A stretch of 64,000 nucleotides of DNA from Lachnospiraceae bacterium (GTDB lineage: Bacteria > Bacillota > Clostridia > Lachnospirales > Lachnospiraceae). The stretch is taken from contig JAFYCS010000065.1 of assembly GCA_017539565.1 (NCBI GenBank), positions 1 to 64,000 of the forward strand. The letters are read 5' to 3'. Positions 35,175-44,210 of this stretch are shown here, piece by piece. The translations under genes and the position numbers were made by a program. Numbering within the stretch: position 1 is the stretch's first letter; each line of letters starts with the position of its first letter. The notes under the pieces were generated by a model. It was not told the origin of the DNA and made no database searches. It saw only the letters and a program-made list of their open reading frames with translations.

Positions 35175-36425
35175 CTATACTATATCTCCCTCGGCCGGGA
35201 TAAGCCTTCTGTCTGTGATATCCCTTCCTTCGTTATCGATGATCCTGATGCCTTTCATGGCTTCCCTTAGCTTGCCAAGACACTCCATACGGTCATCACC
35301 TTTTATTATGAGCGCGATCACCCTGGCACTGCTGGCCTTCTCCGTACTTATATGCATGCCTGAGGTCTTCTGCATGAAGTATTCCGCGATAAGGCCTTTA
35401 GACTTCTGTTCCTCAAGGCCTTCGGTATGATCGTATACTCCCTCCATCCCCTGCACCTGGTAAGCTAAGATGGTCTTCTTTTCGGGAACGGGATCCTTAT
35501 CAAAACGTATATGATGGTACGAATCTATCGAAGCACTGAGCATATCGAAATCCGCATTGTCTTCCATCAGGTAAAAACATGTACCACCGCCAAGACGGGG
35601 TGAAAACTCTATAACGCTCACTTCGCCGTCCTCACCGACTATCGCCTGATAGAAGAGCGGCGTATTGTCAAAGCCGAATACCTGCGCGATGCGTGTGGCT
35701 ACCTCGCCCAGTTTCTCCTTAACCTGCGCACTCACATCAGCCGGGCAAACGGAAGAAAAACACTTGACTATATCACTGCCCACAAAGCTTATGCGGTTCT
35801 GGGTAGTGACGACAACAGCCTTTTTATCCCTGACATAGGAATAAACGCTTACCTCCCGGCCCTGCCTGTATTCCTCTATTATCACATCATTACTGAAGCT
35901 CCAGCCGCCCGCTCTCTTTACAGCTTCCGCAAGGAGCGCGGGATCCTCTATCCTGGCTACGCCGGCAGATCCGCAGCTGTCCACGGGCTTTACGATCACC
36001 GGGAAGCGGAGACCTAAGGATGACAGATCGGTATCCTTTCCCACCTGTATATACTTTGCGGTGGGTATGCCGTTCTCCATCATGATCTTTTTCATGTAAC
36101 GCTTATTGGTAACGTTCCTTGCCGTTTCCGGATCAAAGGGGAACGACAATCCAAGCGTCTCCGATACCCTTGCCGCTATCAGCATCTGCTGGTCTAAGCA
36201 GGGTGACATCACAAGCTCAGCGTTCTTTTCTTTTGCTATCTTTAATACGGCGTCATAATCCATGGCGCTCTCTTTTATGTGTTCATCCGCGTCTGCTGCC
36301 GCAGGAGGCGCATCAAAATAATCCACCAATACGGTATAGTATCCTCTGGCTTTAAGCTTTCTCATCAGAAAGCCATGAGGATAAATGCCTCCAAGTATGA
36401 CCGCAACGGGCTTCTGTTCATTCAT
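35175..36425 (-). CDS. ATP-grasp carboxylate ligase
   Basis: Joins a carboxylate to an amine or thiol with ATP via an acyl phosphate. 416 residues from the ATG at 36425, with AGGAG 11 bases upstream. ATP-grasp features are VIVKPVDSCGSAGV (about 140-155), the EEYRQGREVSVYSY strand and the metal-binding IEFSPRLGGG. The N-terminal part resembles PurK/PurT-like pre-ATP-grasp domains. Ligases of this sort make peptide-like or amide links, so the cluster may attach an amino acid to the built acid. Confidence 0.8.
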   Translation of the reverse strand: MNEQKPVAVILGGIYPHGFLMRKLKARGYYTVLVDYFDAPPAAADADEHIKESAMDYDAVLKIAKEKNAELVMSPCLDQQMLIAARVSETLGLSFPFDPETARNVTNKRYMKKIMMENGIPTAKYIQVGKDTDLSSLGLRFPVIVKPVDSCGSAGVARIEDPALLAEAVKRAGGWSFSNDVIIEEYRQGREVSVYSYVRDKKAVVVTTQNRISFVGSDIVKCFSSVCPADVSAQVKEKLGEVATRIAQVFGFDNTPLFYQAIVGEDGEVSVIEFSPRLGGGTCFYLMEDNADFDMLSASIDSYHHIRFDKDPVPEKKTILAYQVQGMEGVYDHTEGLEEQKSKGLIAEYFMQKTSGMHISTEKASSARVIALIIKGDDRMECLGKLREAMKGIRIIDNEGRDITDRRLIPAEGDIV

Positions 36426-36442
36426 CGGATCGTTCACTCCTG

Positions 36443-37336
36443 TCAACTCTTCCATAAGGATGCGGAAACTTTTGCATCCGGATAATATTCATCTATAACT
36501 CTCTTTACCAGCACGATCTGCTTTGCCCTCTTCTTTGCATCATCCACCGTGCTGTCCCAGCTGTGTGTCTTGGCGACCGAACCGCCGGTCTTTAAATAGA
36601 TCGGAGCTGCTACCCTTATCATCTCGGGCACTTCATAGTGGCGGATAAAGCCGCCTGAAGATTCCGGGTTCTCCGTATGTATATCGATGGGGATATCGAT
36701 TGCCTGTCTCATGGCTGCGAGCATCTGCAGCTGTATATCTCTTACGGGATTGATCGAGTTGGCACCTATACTCTCTAAAAGCTTTGCGGAGCAGGGATTT
36801 CCGTGACCGGTATGAGCCGACACCTTAAAGTGGCAGTCAGCCGGCAGTTCCCCGGCTTTGCGCATTTCATTTAAGATCCATAAGCAGCCTTCATCATATA
36901 CCAGAAAGCCTCTGCATCCCAGGCCTGCAGCACGTTTGACATCCTCTACGGCACGCACTATCTGCTCCTGTCCGCGCAGGCGGTATCCCATACGCTGCCC
37001 CTCCGGGGTATGTACGGATGCACTGGTATCGGTAGTAGCCCTGGGCCCTATAGCCAATATCAGCTGGAGATGATATTCGTTTGCAAGCCTTACCATCTCA
37101 CTTATCTCTTCATCCAGAAGGGTCCAGATACCCTTTGTCTGTGTAACTCTGTGGATAGGTATCTTATAGCCTTCAAGTGACTCAAGAAGCGCCTGCATTA
37201 CCTTGGGTCCCTGTATGCCCGGCACCTCAAAGCGGAACTGTCCTCCGTCCGCAAAACGCTTCTCCGAAGTCTTAAGTGAATAGTCATCACCTTCGGGAAG
37301 GCCTATGCTCTTTAAAAATGCTCTTGTCTTTTCCAT
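36443..37336 (-). CDS. unrecognised, possibly TIM-barrel protein
   Basis: 297 residues; I do not recognise the family with confidence. Alternating strand and helix stretches (VRLANEYHLQLILAIGP, GCRGFLVYDEGCLWILNEM, AIDIPIDIHTENP) suggest an alpha/beta barrel, loosely like U32 peptidase-type proteins. Several His, Cys and Asp residues are clustered in SAHTGHGNPCSA. The second ATG (37336) has the better spacing to AGGAG. The gene sits seven bases after PrpD and overlaps the ATP-grasp unit, so it is part of the pathway. Confidence 0.55.
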   Translation of the reverse strand: MEKTRAFLKSIGLPEGDDYSLKTSEKRFADGGQFRFEVPGIQGPKVMQALLESLEGYKIPIHRVTQTKGIWTLLDEEISEMVRLANEYHLQLILAIGPRATTDTSASVHTPEGQRMGYRLRGQEQIVRAVEDVKRAAGLGCRGFLVYDEGCLWILNEMRKAGELPADCHFKVSAHTGHGNPCSAKLLESIGANSINPVRDIQLQMLAAMRQAIDIPIDIHTENPESSGGFIRHYEVPEMIRVAAPIYLKTGGSVAKTHSWDSTVDDAKKRAKQIVLVKRVIDEYYPDAKVSASLWKS

Positions 37337-37346
37337 CATATCTCCT

Positions 37347-38675
37347 CTATATCAGTTCCAATAGGCGGGGCAGTCTGTTCTCAACATCCATTACCGCTTC
37401 ATATAATTCCTTACTGTCTGCACCGTCCCATCCGGCTGCTTCACAAAGCGAAAAGAACTTATCCTTTATCTCCTGTGCAGTGACGGGGTTTTCCGGCTCT
37501 CCCCTGGGGTAGTCCACCCTGCAGGTGTAGGTATCCTTCCCGCTCCTTATGCTTACGATGGCTCCCCTCTTAGCGGGTACCAGTGCTGAAAGCTCGGGAT
37601 CCTCTTCAATCCTCACCCTCTTCATCAGGCAGGCTAACTCTTCGTCCGAAAGGCAGTCTTCTTCGTACTGCTGGTAATTGACCCTGCCGTACTTAAGCGC
37701 TGCCGCAACGGAGTACGGCATGCTCATCTTTGCCGAACCCGCACCCTTTATCTCGGTATGCTCGTGCCCTTTGATCGCAAGGCCGTATGTCCTTATCAAT
37801 ATCTCCTCGGTATCGTCGGGTATAAAAGAATACTGTTCACGGAGCTTAAGTACCGCTTCTATAGCCGCATGTGTGTGCCTGCAGGCTGCATAGGGTTTGC
37901 GGTATATGGTCTTTATCGCATACTGCGGCATGAAGCCGTTTAAGAGCCTGTCTTCATTTATCTCTGCAGCCGTTGCCGTAAAGAAACCGCGCTTGCCGCC
38001 CAGTACATCCCCCGGTCCCTTAAGACCGCTGCGTCCCGCTATCAGCGCATTTATGCCTGCTGCCGCGGCACGCCCGATATTATAGGGCTTTAATTCCGAA
38101 CCGTCGTCGATGAGCTGCAGCAGTCCCGCAGCATCCGATGCCGCAGCGGCAAATACCGCATCCCATTCCTCATCCTTAAGATCAAGGGCTGCCGCCAGTC
38201 CCAGGGCTGCGCCCATGGCACCGCAGCTTCCCGTTGCATGAAAGCCTTTTAATTTATGTCCCGGCTGTATAGCAGCGCCCAGCCTTATCGTTGTTTCATA
38301 TCCGATAACGATGCCTTTTATAAAGCTGCTGCCGTCTATTTTGTAATGTGCAGCTGCGGAAATAAGGGCGCTTATCACAGGTGCTCCCGGATGGAGCATC
38401 GCAAAACGCTGTCCGTCATCCAGCTCCGCCATATGTGCGGACATACCGTTTATCAGCGCCGCCGCATGCATGGAGCTTTTGCTGTGCCTGCCGATCAGCG
38501 GCACATCTCCGGCTTCCGCTTCAAAGGCTCCCTTGGTAAGATCTGCTCCCAGCACGGCGCATGCCATATAATCCGCAAGACACTGTCCGGCTTCCGCCGC
38601 AGCTTCCTCAGGAACAGGCTTCCTCGCCAGAGCGCGTATCTCATCAAGAAACCTTGTCGTTATCGTCTTTTCCAT
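37347..38675 (-). CDS. MmgE/PrpD family dehydratase
   Basis: 442-residue enzyme of the 2-methylcitrate dehydratase / cis-aconitate decarboxylase / isomerase family. These remove water or CO2 from branched tricarboxylates. Family features include MSAHMAELDDGQRFAMLHPGAPV with the active-site Asp and His, and the KPYAACRHTHAAIEA segment. No 2-methylcitrate synthase or PrpB is nearby, so classical propionate breakdown is unlikely. Its start overlaps the glycosyltransferase end by 32 bases in another frame, with a clear GAGAGG site, which ties the acid chemistry to the glycan genes. Confidence 0.86.
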   Translation of the reverse strand: MEKTITTRFLDEIRALARKPVPEEAAAEAGQCLADYMACAVLGADLTKGAFEAEAGDVPLIGRHSKSSMHAAALINGMSAHMAELDDGQRFAMLHPGAPVISALISAAAHYKIDGSSFIKGIVIGYETTIRLGAAIQPGHKLKGFHATGSCGAMGAALGLAAALDLKDEEWDAVFAAAASDAAGLLQLIDDGSELKPYNIGRAAAAGINALIAGRSGLKGPGDVLGGKRGFFTATAAEINEDRLLNGFMPQYAIKTIYRKPYAACRHTHAAIEAVLKLREQYSFIPDDTEEILIRTYGLAIKGHEHTEIKGAGSAKMSMPYSVAAALKYGRVNYQQYEEDCLSDEELACLMKRVRIEEDPELSALVPAKRGAIVSIRSGKDTYTCRVDYPRGEPENPVTAQEIKDKFFSLCEAAGWDGADSKELYEAVMDVENRLPRLLELI

Positions 38676-39588
38676 TAATTACCTCTCTGACATAGAACTG
38701 CGGCATGCCGCTCACAGTCATGTATATCCTTCCCAGATACTCACCCATGACTCCCAGGATGAGCATGATGACACCGCTCATGAACAGCACGGTGATCATG
38801 GTACTGGTATAACCGGCAACCTTTGTGGGATGAACAAGTTTACGTATGAACAGATAAATGATGCCGATAAAACCGACACCCGAAAAAAGGAATCCCAGAT
38901 AGGTCGCCATACGAAGGGGCATCATTGAAAAACTGATGAATATATTCAGCCAGAGCTTAAAGAGCTTCTTTAAGGTATAACCGGATTTTCCCTCCAGCCT
39001 TTCCTTATGCTCCACTTCTACATTCGCATATTTCGTGGTCACCGACATCAGGAATGAACCTATGGAAACAAAGGGGCTCTTATATGTCAGCATGGCATCC
39101 ACTACAGGCCTTGACCATACCGAAAACGAAGAACGCTTTATGCCCTTGGGCTTGTTCCCCATAAACTCCGCGATACGGTTATGCAGGCTGCTGGTCATGC
39201 GCTTAAAGAGGCTGTGCTTCTTCTTCTTAAAATCCGCATAGACCACATCATAGCCTTCCTTAAGCTTGGCCAGAAGTGCCGGTATCCCTTCCGCGGGATG
39301 CTGTCCGTCGTCGTCCATAAAAACAACGGCGTCGCCCTTAGCCTGACGCAGTGCAGCCAGCTTGGCAGACGCCTGACCGTAATTCCTGGTCAGGTTAACG
39401 CCTGTGATCTTTTCATTTTCCCTGCACAGCTCAAGTATCACCCCGAAGGTATTGTCGGGAGAGCCGTCGTTTACCAGGACTATCTGGTAATCGTCTTCGA
39501 TCGTTTCGAACACTTCCTTTATGTTCTGTACCACCACAGGAAGTGTCTTAGCCGATCTGTAGCAGGGTATGCAAACCGATACCAACAT
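38644..39588 (-). CDS. family 2 glycosyltransferase with C-terminal membrane helices
   Basis: 314 residues, DPM1/GtrB-like: a cytoplasmic GT-A domain (about 1-230) and two membrane helices (about 232-290). The donor and metal site is FMDDDGQHPAEG, and the N-terminal VSVCIPCYRSAKTLP strand is typical. Such enzymes transfer a sugar to undecaprenyl phosphate for export. AGAGGA lies six bases before the ATG. With the flippase it makes the lipid-linked part of the pathway. Confidence 0.9.
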   Translation of the reverse strand: MLVSVCIPCYRSAKTLPVVVQNIKEVFETIEDDYQIVLVNDGSPDNTFGVILELCRENEKITGVNLTRNYGQASAKLAALRQAKGDAVVFMDDDGQHPAEGIPALLAKLKEGYDVVYADFKKKKHSLFKRMTSSLHNRIAEFMGNKPKGIKRSSFSVWSRPVVDAMLTYKSPFVSIGSFLMSVTTKYANVEVEHKERLEGKSGYTLKKLFKLWLNIFISFSMMPLRMATYLGFLFSGVGFIGIIYLFIRKLVHPTKVAGYTSTMITVLFMSGVIMLILGVMGEYLGRIYMTVSGMPQFYVREVINGKDDNDKVS

Positions 39589-39589
39589 A

Positions 39590-41041
39590 TCAATTCCTCT
39601 TTAATAAGAGTTTTATCAACCCGTTAATCTTTTTCCTGAACACAACATATAGTATTATACTAATAATCCCGAAAAAAATCCACCGTATATACCAATTTAA
39701 GTCATACAAATATATGCTGGCCTCATTGACCGCAAAACAGCCTATGCAGATCAGGCTCATAAGGCCCAGAGATACGATACGGCGCCCGCAGACTATGGAT
39801 TCCAGCACGCCCTGGATGACCAGCAGGAAAAGGTAGCTGGCCGCTGTCGTAAAGGCCGCAGCCTGGTATCCGAAGCGCTTGATGAATATATAATTGAGCA
39901 CAATATTTAGTATCATGGCACTCACTGTACCTATACCGCAGAAAACCGTCTTTTTCTCGTAGTTCTCTATGGTCGAGAAGATATTGCTGTAAAAACGGAA
40001 CAGCGTGCCGGTGACCATGGGTGCGATCAGGTATACGGCTTCTTTATATTTATTGCCGCCAAGTATTGCTATGAGCTCAGGCCCGAATACCACCAGCGCC
40101 CAGGAGAAGAATGCAAAAACAAGGACTATCATATACCAGGGCTTTTTTATATCTTTATCTTCTTTACGGGTTATCTTTTCATAAACCCAGGGCTGCCATG
40201 CGCCCCATACCGCATCTTCCACTATCCAGATGATGAAGGATACTGTCGTGGCCAGTGCAAATACGCCCGCGTTGTCGGCCATGGTCAGCTTCTTGACCAT
40301 TATCTTATCCGCCTGGTTCATTATCTGTATAGACAAGGTCTCCGGTATCAGCGGCAGGCTGAATGTTATGGCATACTTCCAGTATGACATATCCGGCTTG
40401 ATGCCGCCCTGCTTAAACATGAGCACCGCCAGGATGATGCCTCCTATCACCTGGGGTGTGAAATAGCCTATGATGCGCAGATCCACAAGGCTGTCTTCCC
40501 TGTGCGTCACATTGCCCCAGTACAGCAGGGCTATGGATAAGAGCACTGCCGGTATCATCATGAGCGCCGATGCCGCCGTGTTCACCTTATATCTCATCAT
40601 CTGCTTTTCCCTGCGCTGGAAGGACAGGGTGGCCGTATACGCAAAGGTATAGAATATCATGTAGATGTACATGATAAGGTTCATGTCGGTCTTATCCATA
40701 AAGAACTGCCTGAAGAAAAGGCTGATGGCACTGATAAAAACAAAGATACTGATATATGAGCACATAACGGCCGAGGATACGTAATGGTCAAAGTCCTCCT
40801 CATGGTCGTATTTGGCACGCTCGATGCTGCGGTACAGAGAAAGGGACATTACGGGCACGATGATGAGCAGCCAGGATTCGTATACACGCAGCTCACCGTA
40901 CTGTGCCTTTGATACAAGGCGGGTATATACGGGCGTTAATAAAAAGGTCACGCCCCTGACCAGCATCTGCATAAAGACGAAGAAAAATCCCGCCTTGGCA
41001 GCTTTTTTATTCAGTTCCTGTTTACTGATCTTTTCCTGCAT
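39590..41041 (-). CDS. Wzx-type polysaccharide flippase
   Basis: 483-residue membrane protein of the MOP superfamily, with about 12-14 hydrophobic segments. It starts KQELNKKAAKAGFFFVFMQMLVRGVTFLLTPVYTRLVS, typical of flippases that move lipid-linked oligosaccharide units. The ATG overlaps the stop of the upstream membrane gene by one base (TAATG). It should move the unit made by the GT2 enzyme to the outer face. Confidence 0.9.
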   Translation of the reverse strand: MQEKISKQELNKKAAKAGFFFVFMQMLVRGVTFLLTPVYTRLVSKAQYGELRVYESWLLIIVPVMSLSLYRSIERAKYDHEEDFDHYVSSAVMCSYISIFVFISAISLFFRQFFMDKTDMNLIMYIYMIFYTFAYTATLSFQRREKQMMRYKVNTAASALMMIPAVLLSIALLYWGNVTHREDSLVDLRIIGYFTPQVIGGIILAVLMFKQGGIKPDMSYWKYAITFSLPLIPETLSIQIMNQADKIMVKKLTMADNAGVFALATTVSFIIWIVEDAVWGAWQPWVYEKITRKEDKDIKKPWYMIVLVFAFFSWALVVFGPELIAILGGNKYKEAVYLIAPMVTGTLFRFYSNIFSTIENYEKKTVFCGIGTVSAMILNIVLNYIFIKRFGYQAAAFTTAASYLFLLVIQGVLESIVCGRRIVSLGLMSLICIGCFAVNEASIYLYDLNWYIRWIFFGIISIILYVVFRKKINGLIKLLLKRN

Positions 41042-43278
41042 TACCTGACTCTTTCATACAGATAATATACCTGCCTGCCCACGTTTATGTTCTTTACGAT
41101 CTCCATTCCTTCAAGCTCAAGAGACGGATCGTCGCTTATCAGATGTTCCTGATCATCTATGCTTACATAGCGGTCAAAATTGATATCCCAGCCCAGCTGC
41201 ATATAAAGCATGGGAAGGCCGTAGGTGTAGCCGTAACAATCCTTTGGCACTTCAGTCTCAAAATTCTTTATATCCGCTTCTATCGCTGCGGCGGACATTA
41301 CCGAATTATCCGTCAGCTTGGTGCTTATCGAACTTACGGCCTGGGGTGTGCTTAATGCAAAAGCGGTAAGTCCCATGGTCACTATTATCCCCGCACTCAT
41401 AAAGAGGTTTCCTTCACGGGAAAAGACCTTCTCGTACAGCATCAATATTATAAGTGCCAGAGGCGCCGCTATTATTGCATATTCTTCCGGCCTGGTCATC
41501 CAGTATACGAAGTATCCCAGGCTTATCAGCAGTCCGCTTATATATACCCTTTCGCTGCCTTTGCAGGAGAGCTTCCCATACTTTTTAAGGATGCCCGTCT
41601 TATACAGCACGGCCGCCGTAAGGATCATAAGCAGTATCATGATATAGAGCCAGGGATCGTTGCCCCAGCGCAGCACGCCGTTGCTTCCGGTGGTCACATG
41701 GTCCACGATAAACACTTCCGAAGATCTGGAAAACACGCCTTCCGCTCCCGGCCCGAAGCTGTTGGCCAGCAGGTTATAGAGTGCGACTATACCATATGCC
41801 AAAGCAGCCTCAAGAGCCATAAAGGGAAGCTCTTTAAGCATTGCGATGATCAGCTGTTTAAGGCTCTTGCCTTCACCGTTCTTTAATACGGTGTATACGG
41901 AAAAGACAGCCGCACAGACGGCACCTGTCTCGGGATTCCAGAGGATGGCTGCCATGCATAGGAAAAATCCCGCGATACGGTGACGGTCCTTTTTACCGCT
42001 GTTCTTATCATCGCCCTTATCCTTTATGATGATGATATACATGAGCATCGCCGGGAATAAGAAACGGCAGGGGAAATTCTGAAGATAGAGCCAGGGTATC
42101 GCCAGTGCACTTACTAAGAGGATCCCTCCAAGCAGCTTTAACAGATCGCTCTTTATGAGCTTATGCATGATGAGCAGTATAAATACCATCGATACCGCAG
42201 CAGTGATCCCCGTGATCACGCCCACTGTCGTGATGCTGTGTCCGAATATCATCATGAAAGGCTTATAGAACAGTGCGTAATGGCCGTAGACATCCATATT
42301 CTTCCCGCCGAAGGGAAGGAACCTGGATACCACGTAGAGGGGCCTGTAGTATATGCCCGTGTGCCTTAAGTCTCCCACTTCCCCGCCCCAGAAATTGACT
42401 ATACAGTGCTCACAGAATGTAAGCGCCGTGATAATACCGTAATAAACAGGCCAGATGAAAGCCGGAAATCTAACTTCCTTAAGCAAAAATCTCCTGCCTT
42501 TAAAAAGAGCTGCCGCGACCGCTGCCGTGCAGATTAACTTAAGCACAAGGCCGCTGCCTTCAAGATAATATGAAAACTGTCCCTTTAACAGACAGATAAG
42601 TATCAGTACCGATGAGGGCACGAAATAACCGCTGCACACCGCACCGCGCAGTCCCTCGGAAACAGGCGCGGAAAGCTTTTTTCCGCCAAAGATCAAGAGT
42701 CCCAGCACAAATAAGCCGAAACAGCAGGAAAATCCCGCGATCCTTGTAAGTGAATATTTTCCGCCGAACACATAGGATAAAAGGGTCTTATCCTTTATAC
42801 TGAGCATCAGAAAGAAAAATGCCATCGCGATGCCTATGATCAGGGCCGCGATAAAAAGTATATCCGGGATATCCTTATCCGCTTTCTTATCGTCCGTGGT
42901 AAGTATCACGCAGCCCATGGCGGAATAGACCGCCACAAAAGAAAACGCTACGTTCATGTATGAGATATCTTCCCTTTCACCTGTGATCACTGCTCCGAGC
43001 GTCCAGATAGCAGCAAAAAAGAACAGCGTCCCCGCCGCCCCCGATCTGCCCTTTGACAATGATCCCAGTGAATTGAAGGCACCAAAAATACAGATGAGGG
43101 CCAGAGCCCCCATTGCACCGAAAACGGCAAGCTTAAGGCGATCCATATAAAGACCGCCTTCGCCGTAATTAAAACAGGTGTATTGTTTGTACCAGAGTAT
43201 CAGGAAAAGAATAAACAAAAAACCCGTGGCTGCAAATACAAAAGACCTGCTGTATTTAAGACCGCTGCTTTTTGCCAT
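41041..43278 (-). CDS. large polytopic membrane protein, possibly a lipid-sugar transferase or polymerase
   Basis: 745 residues with about 14-16 hydrophobic segments and a C-terminal outer domain of about 110 residues (INFDRYVSIDDQEHL to the end). The layout resembles GT-C type transferases or YfhO-like proteins, and an acidic first loop (CIVNFWGGEVGDLRHTGIYYRP) is compatible with that. I cannot name the family. AGGA precedes the ATG, which overlaps the stop of the CobW-like gene by one base (TAATG). Its likely job is sugar transfer or polymerisation on the outer face. Confidence 0.6.
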   Translation of the reverse strand: MAKSSGLKYSRSFVFAATGFLFILFLILWYKQYTCFNYGEGGLYMDRLKLAVFGAMGALALICIFGAFNSLGSLSKGRSGAAGTLFFFAAIWTLGAVITGEREDISYMNVAFSFVAVYSAMGCVILTTDDKKADKDIPDILFIAALIIGIAMAFFFLMLSIKDKTLLSYVFGGKYSLTRIAGFSCCFGLFVLGLLIFGGKKLSAPVSEGLRGAVCSGYFVPSSVLILICLLKGQFSYYLEGSGLVLKLICTAAVAAALFKGRRFLLKEVRFPAFIWPVYYGIITALTFCEHCIVNFWGGEVGDLRHTGIYYRPLYVVSRFLPFGGKNMDVYGHYALFYKPFMMIFGHSITTVGVITGITAAVSMVFILLIMHKLIKSDLLKLLGGILLVSALAIPWLYLQNFPCRFLFPAMLMYIIIIKDKGDDKNSGKKDRHRIAGFFLCMAAILWNPETGAVCAAVFSVYTVLKNGEGKSLKQLIIAMLKELPFMALEAALAYGIVALYNLLANSFGPGAEGVFSRSSEVFIVDHVTTGSNGVLRWGNDPWLYIMILLMILTAAVLYKTGILKKYGKLSCKGSERVYISGLLISLGYFVYWMTRPEEYAIIAAPLALIILMLYEKVFSREGNLFMSAGIIVTMGLTAFALSTPQAVSSISTKLTDNSVMSAAAIEADIKNFETEVPKDCYGYTYGLPMLYMQLGWDINFDRYVSIDDQEHLISDDPSLELEGMEIVKNINVGRQVYYLYERVR

Positions 43279-44210
43279 TAATTGAATCCTATTACTTCAT
43301 TAGCGGGACGCTGTGTCTCTTCCACCTTCTGTGCATAGATCACAGGTCCTTCTCCCTTATAATCCTTGCGGAATTCCTTTTTGAGCTGTCCGCTCACCTT
43401 AACCCAGCTGCGGTCCTTAAGCTTATCCGCACCTGCGTACTTGCATACGTAGCCCAGAAAAGCCATATCCTCCGCGCAGCAGGTCATAGCCATACGTCCG
43501 GGCACAAAGGCATCCGCTTCAAAGCCCTTGGGCTTCATTACCATAGCAACGAACTCTATGGTCTTGCCGCTGTAACGCTCTATATGATCCATGACATCCA
43601 TATACCAGATGCCGTAGGACTGGTCGTCCAGGACTATCTTATCGGACTTAAGATCGTAAGGAAGATCTTCCTCGAAGATCTCGTTGATCTCGCCTTCTTT
43701 ATTCTCAAAGATAACATCTGCGGAAGCATTCACTGCCTTTACATTCCTGCGGTAGCTTCCCAGGTTATCCATTACCGTATCACAGCGGTTAAAGATGATC
43801 AGCTCGGACTTCCTTATCATCTCAGCGACCATGGATTTCATGTTGCTGTAATATGTAGGGAAGGTCGAAGCATCGATGAGCGTTATCTGCTGCTCCACGT
43901 TCCAGTGGAAGGGCAGCTTCATATCCTTCACATTCCACATACCGTTGTACTCGATGATGATACGTTCGGGATTGAGTTCCTTTTCGATGGCGTTCAGATT
44001 GGCGACCGTAAAATCTGCCTCATCCTCTATGACCCTGACTTCGGTCCTGGCCGCCTTAAGGATCTTCTCATCATACTCTTCTTCGCCTTCCTCACAGAGC
44101 AGCAAAAGCGTCAGGCCCTTGATCTGGAAGTAAGGCTGCTGTATCGTGAAGTTTATGAATGTGGTCTTTCCGCTCTCCAGAAAGCCGTTTATCATATATA
44201 CCGGTTTCAT
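43278..44210 (-). CDS. CobW-type GTPase with DUF1980-like C-terminus
   Basis: 310 residues. G domain of the CobW/COG0523 metallochaperone group (about 1-200): Walker A GFLESGKTT at 9-17, and guanine motif NRCD in place of NKxD. The usual CxCC metal site is missing. The C-terminal 100 residues (GRMAMTCCAEDMAFLGY, SWVKVSGQL, ENPV-like RPANEVIGF ending) resemble the C-terminal domain of the DUF1980/YcgQ permease-subunit family, with adjacent Cys residues that could hold metal. It overlaps the larger GTPase (ATGA) and the 745-residue membrane gene (TAATG). Such fusions are known near YcgR/YcgQ permeases, but none is here. Confidence 0.72.
   Translation of the reverse strand: MKPVYMINGFLESGKTTFINFTIQQPYFQIKGLTLLLLCEEGEEEYDEKILKAARTEVRVIEDEADFTVANLNAIEKELNPERIIIEYNGMWNVKDMKLPFHWNVEQQITLIDASTFPTYYSNMKSMVAEMIRKSELIIFNRCDTVMDNLGSYRRNVKAVNASADVIFENKEGEINEIFEEDLPYDLKSDKIVLDDQSYGIWYMDVMDHIERYSGKTIEFVAMVMKPKGFEADAFVPGRMAMTCCAEDMAFLGYVCKYAGADKLKDRSWVKVSGQLKKEFRKDYKGEGPVIYAQKVEETQRPANEVIGFN

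Noticed and set aside
37347-38675. Propionate (2-methylcitrate) pathway
   Set aside because: PrpD is alone: no methylcitrate synthase, no methylisocitrate lyase and no propionyl-CoA synthetase motif nearby.
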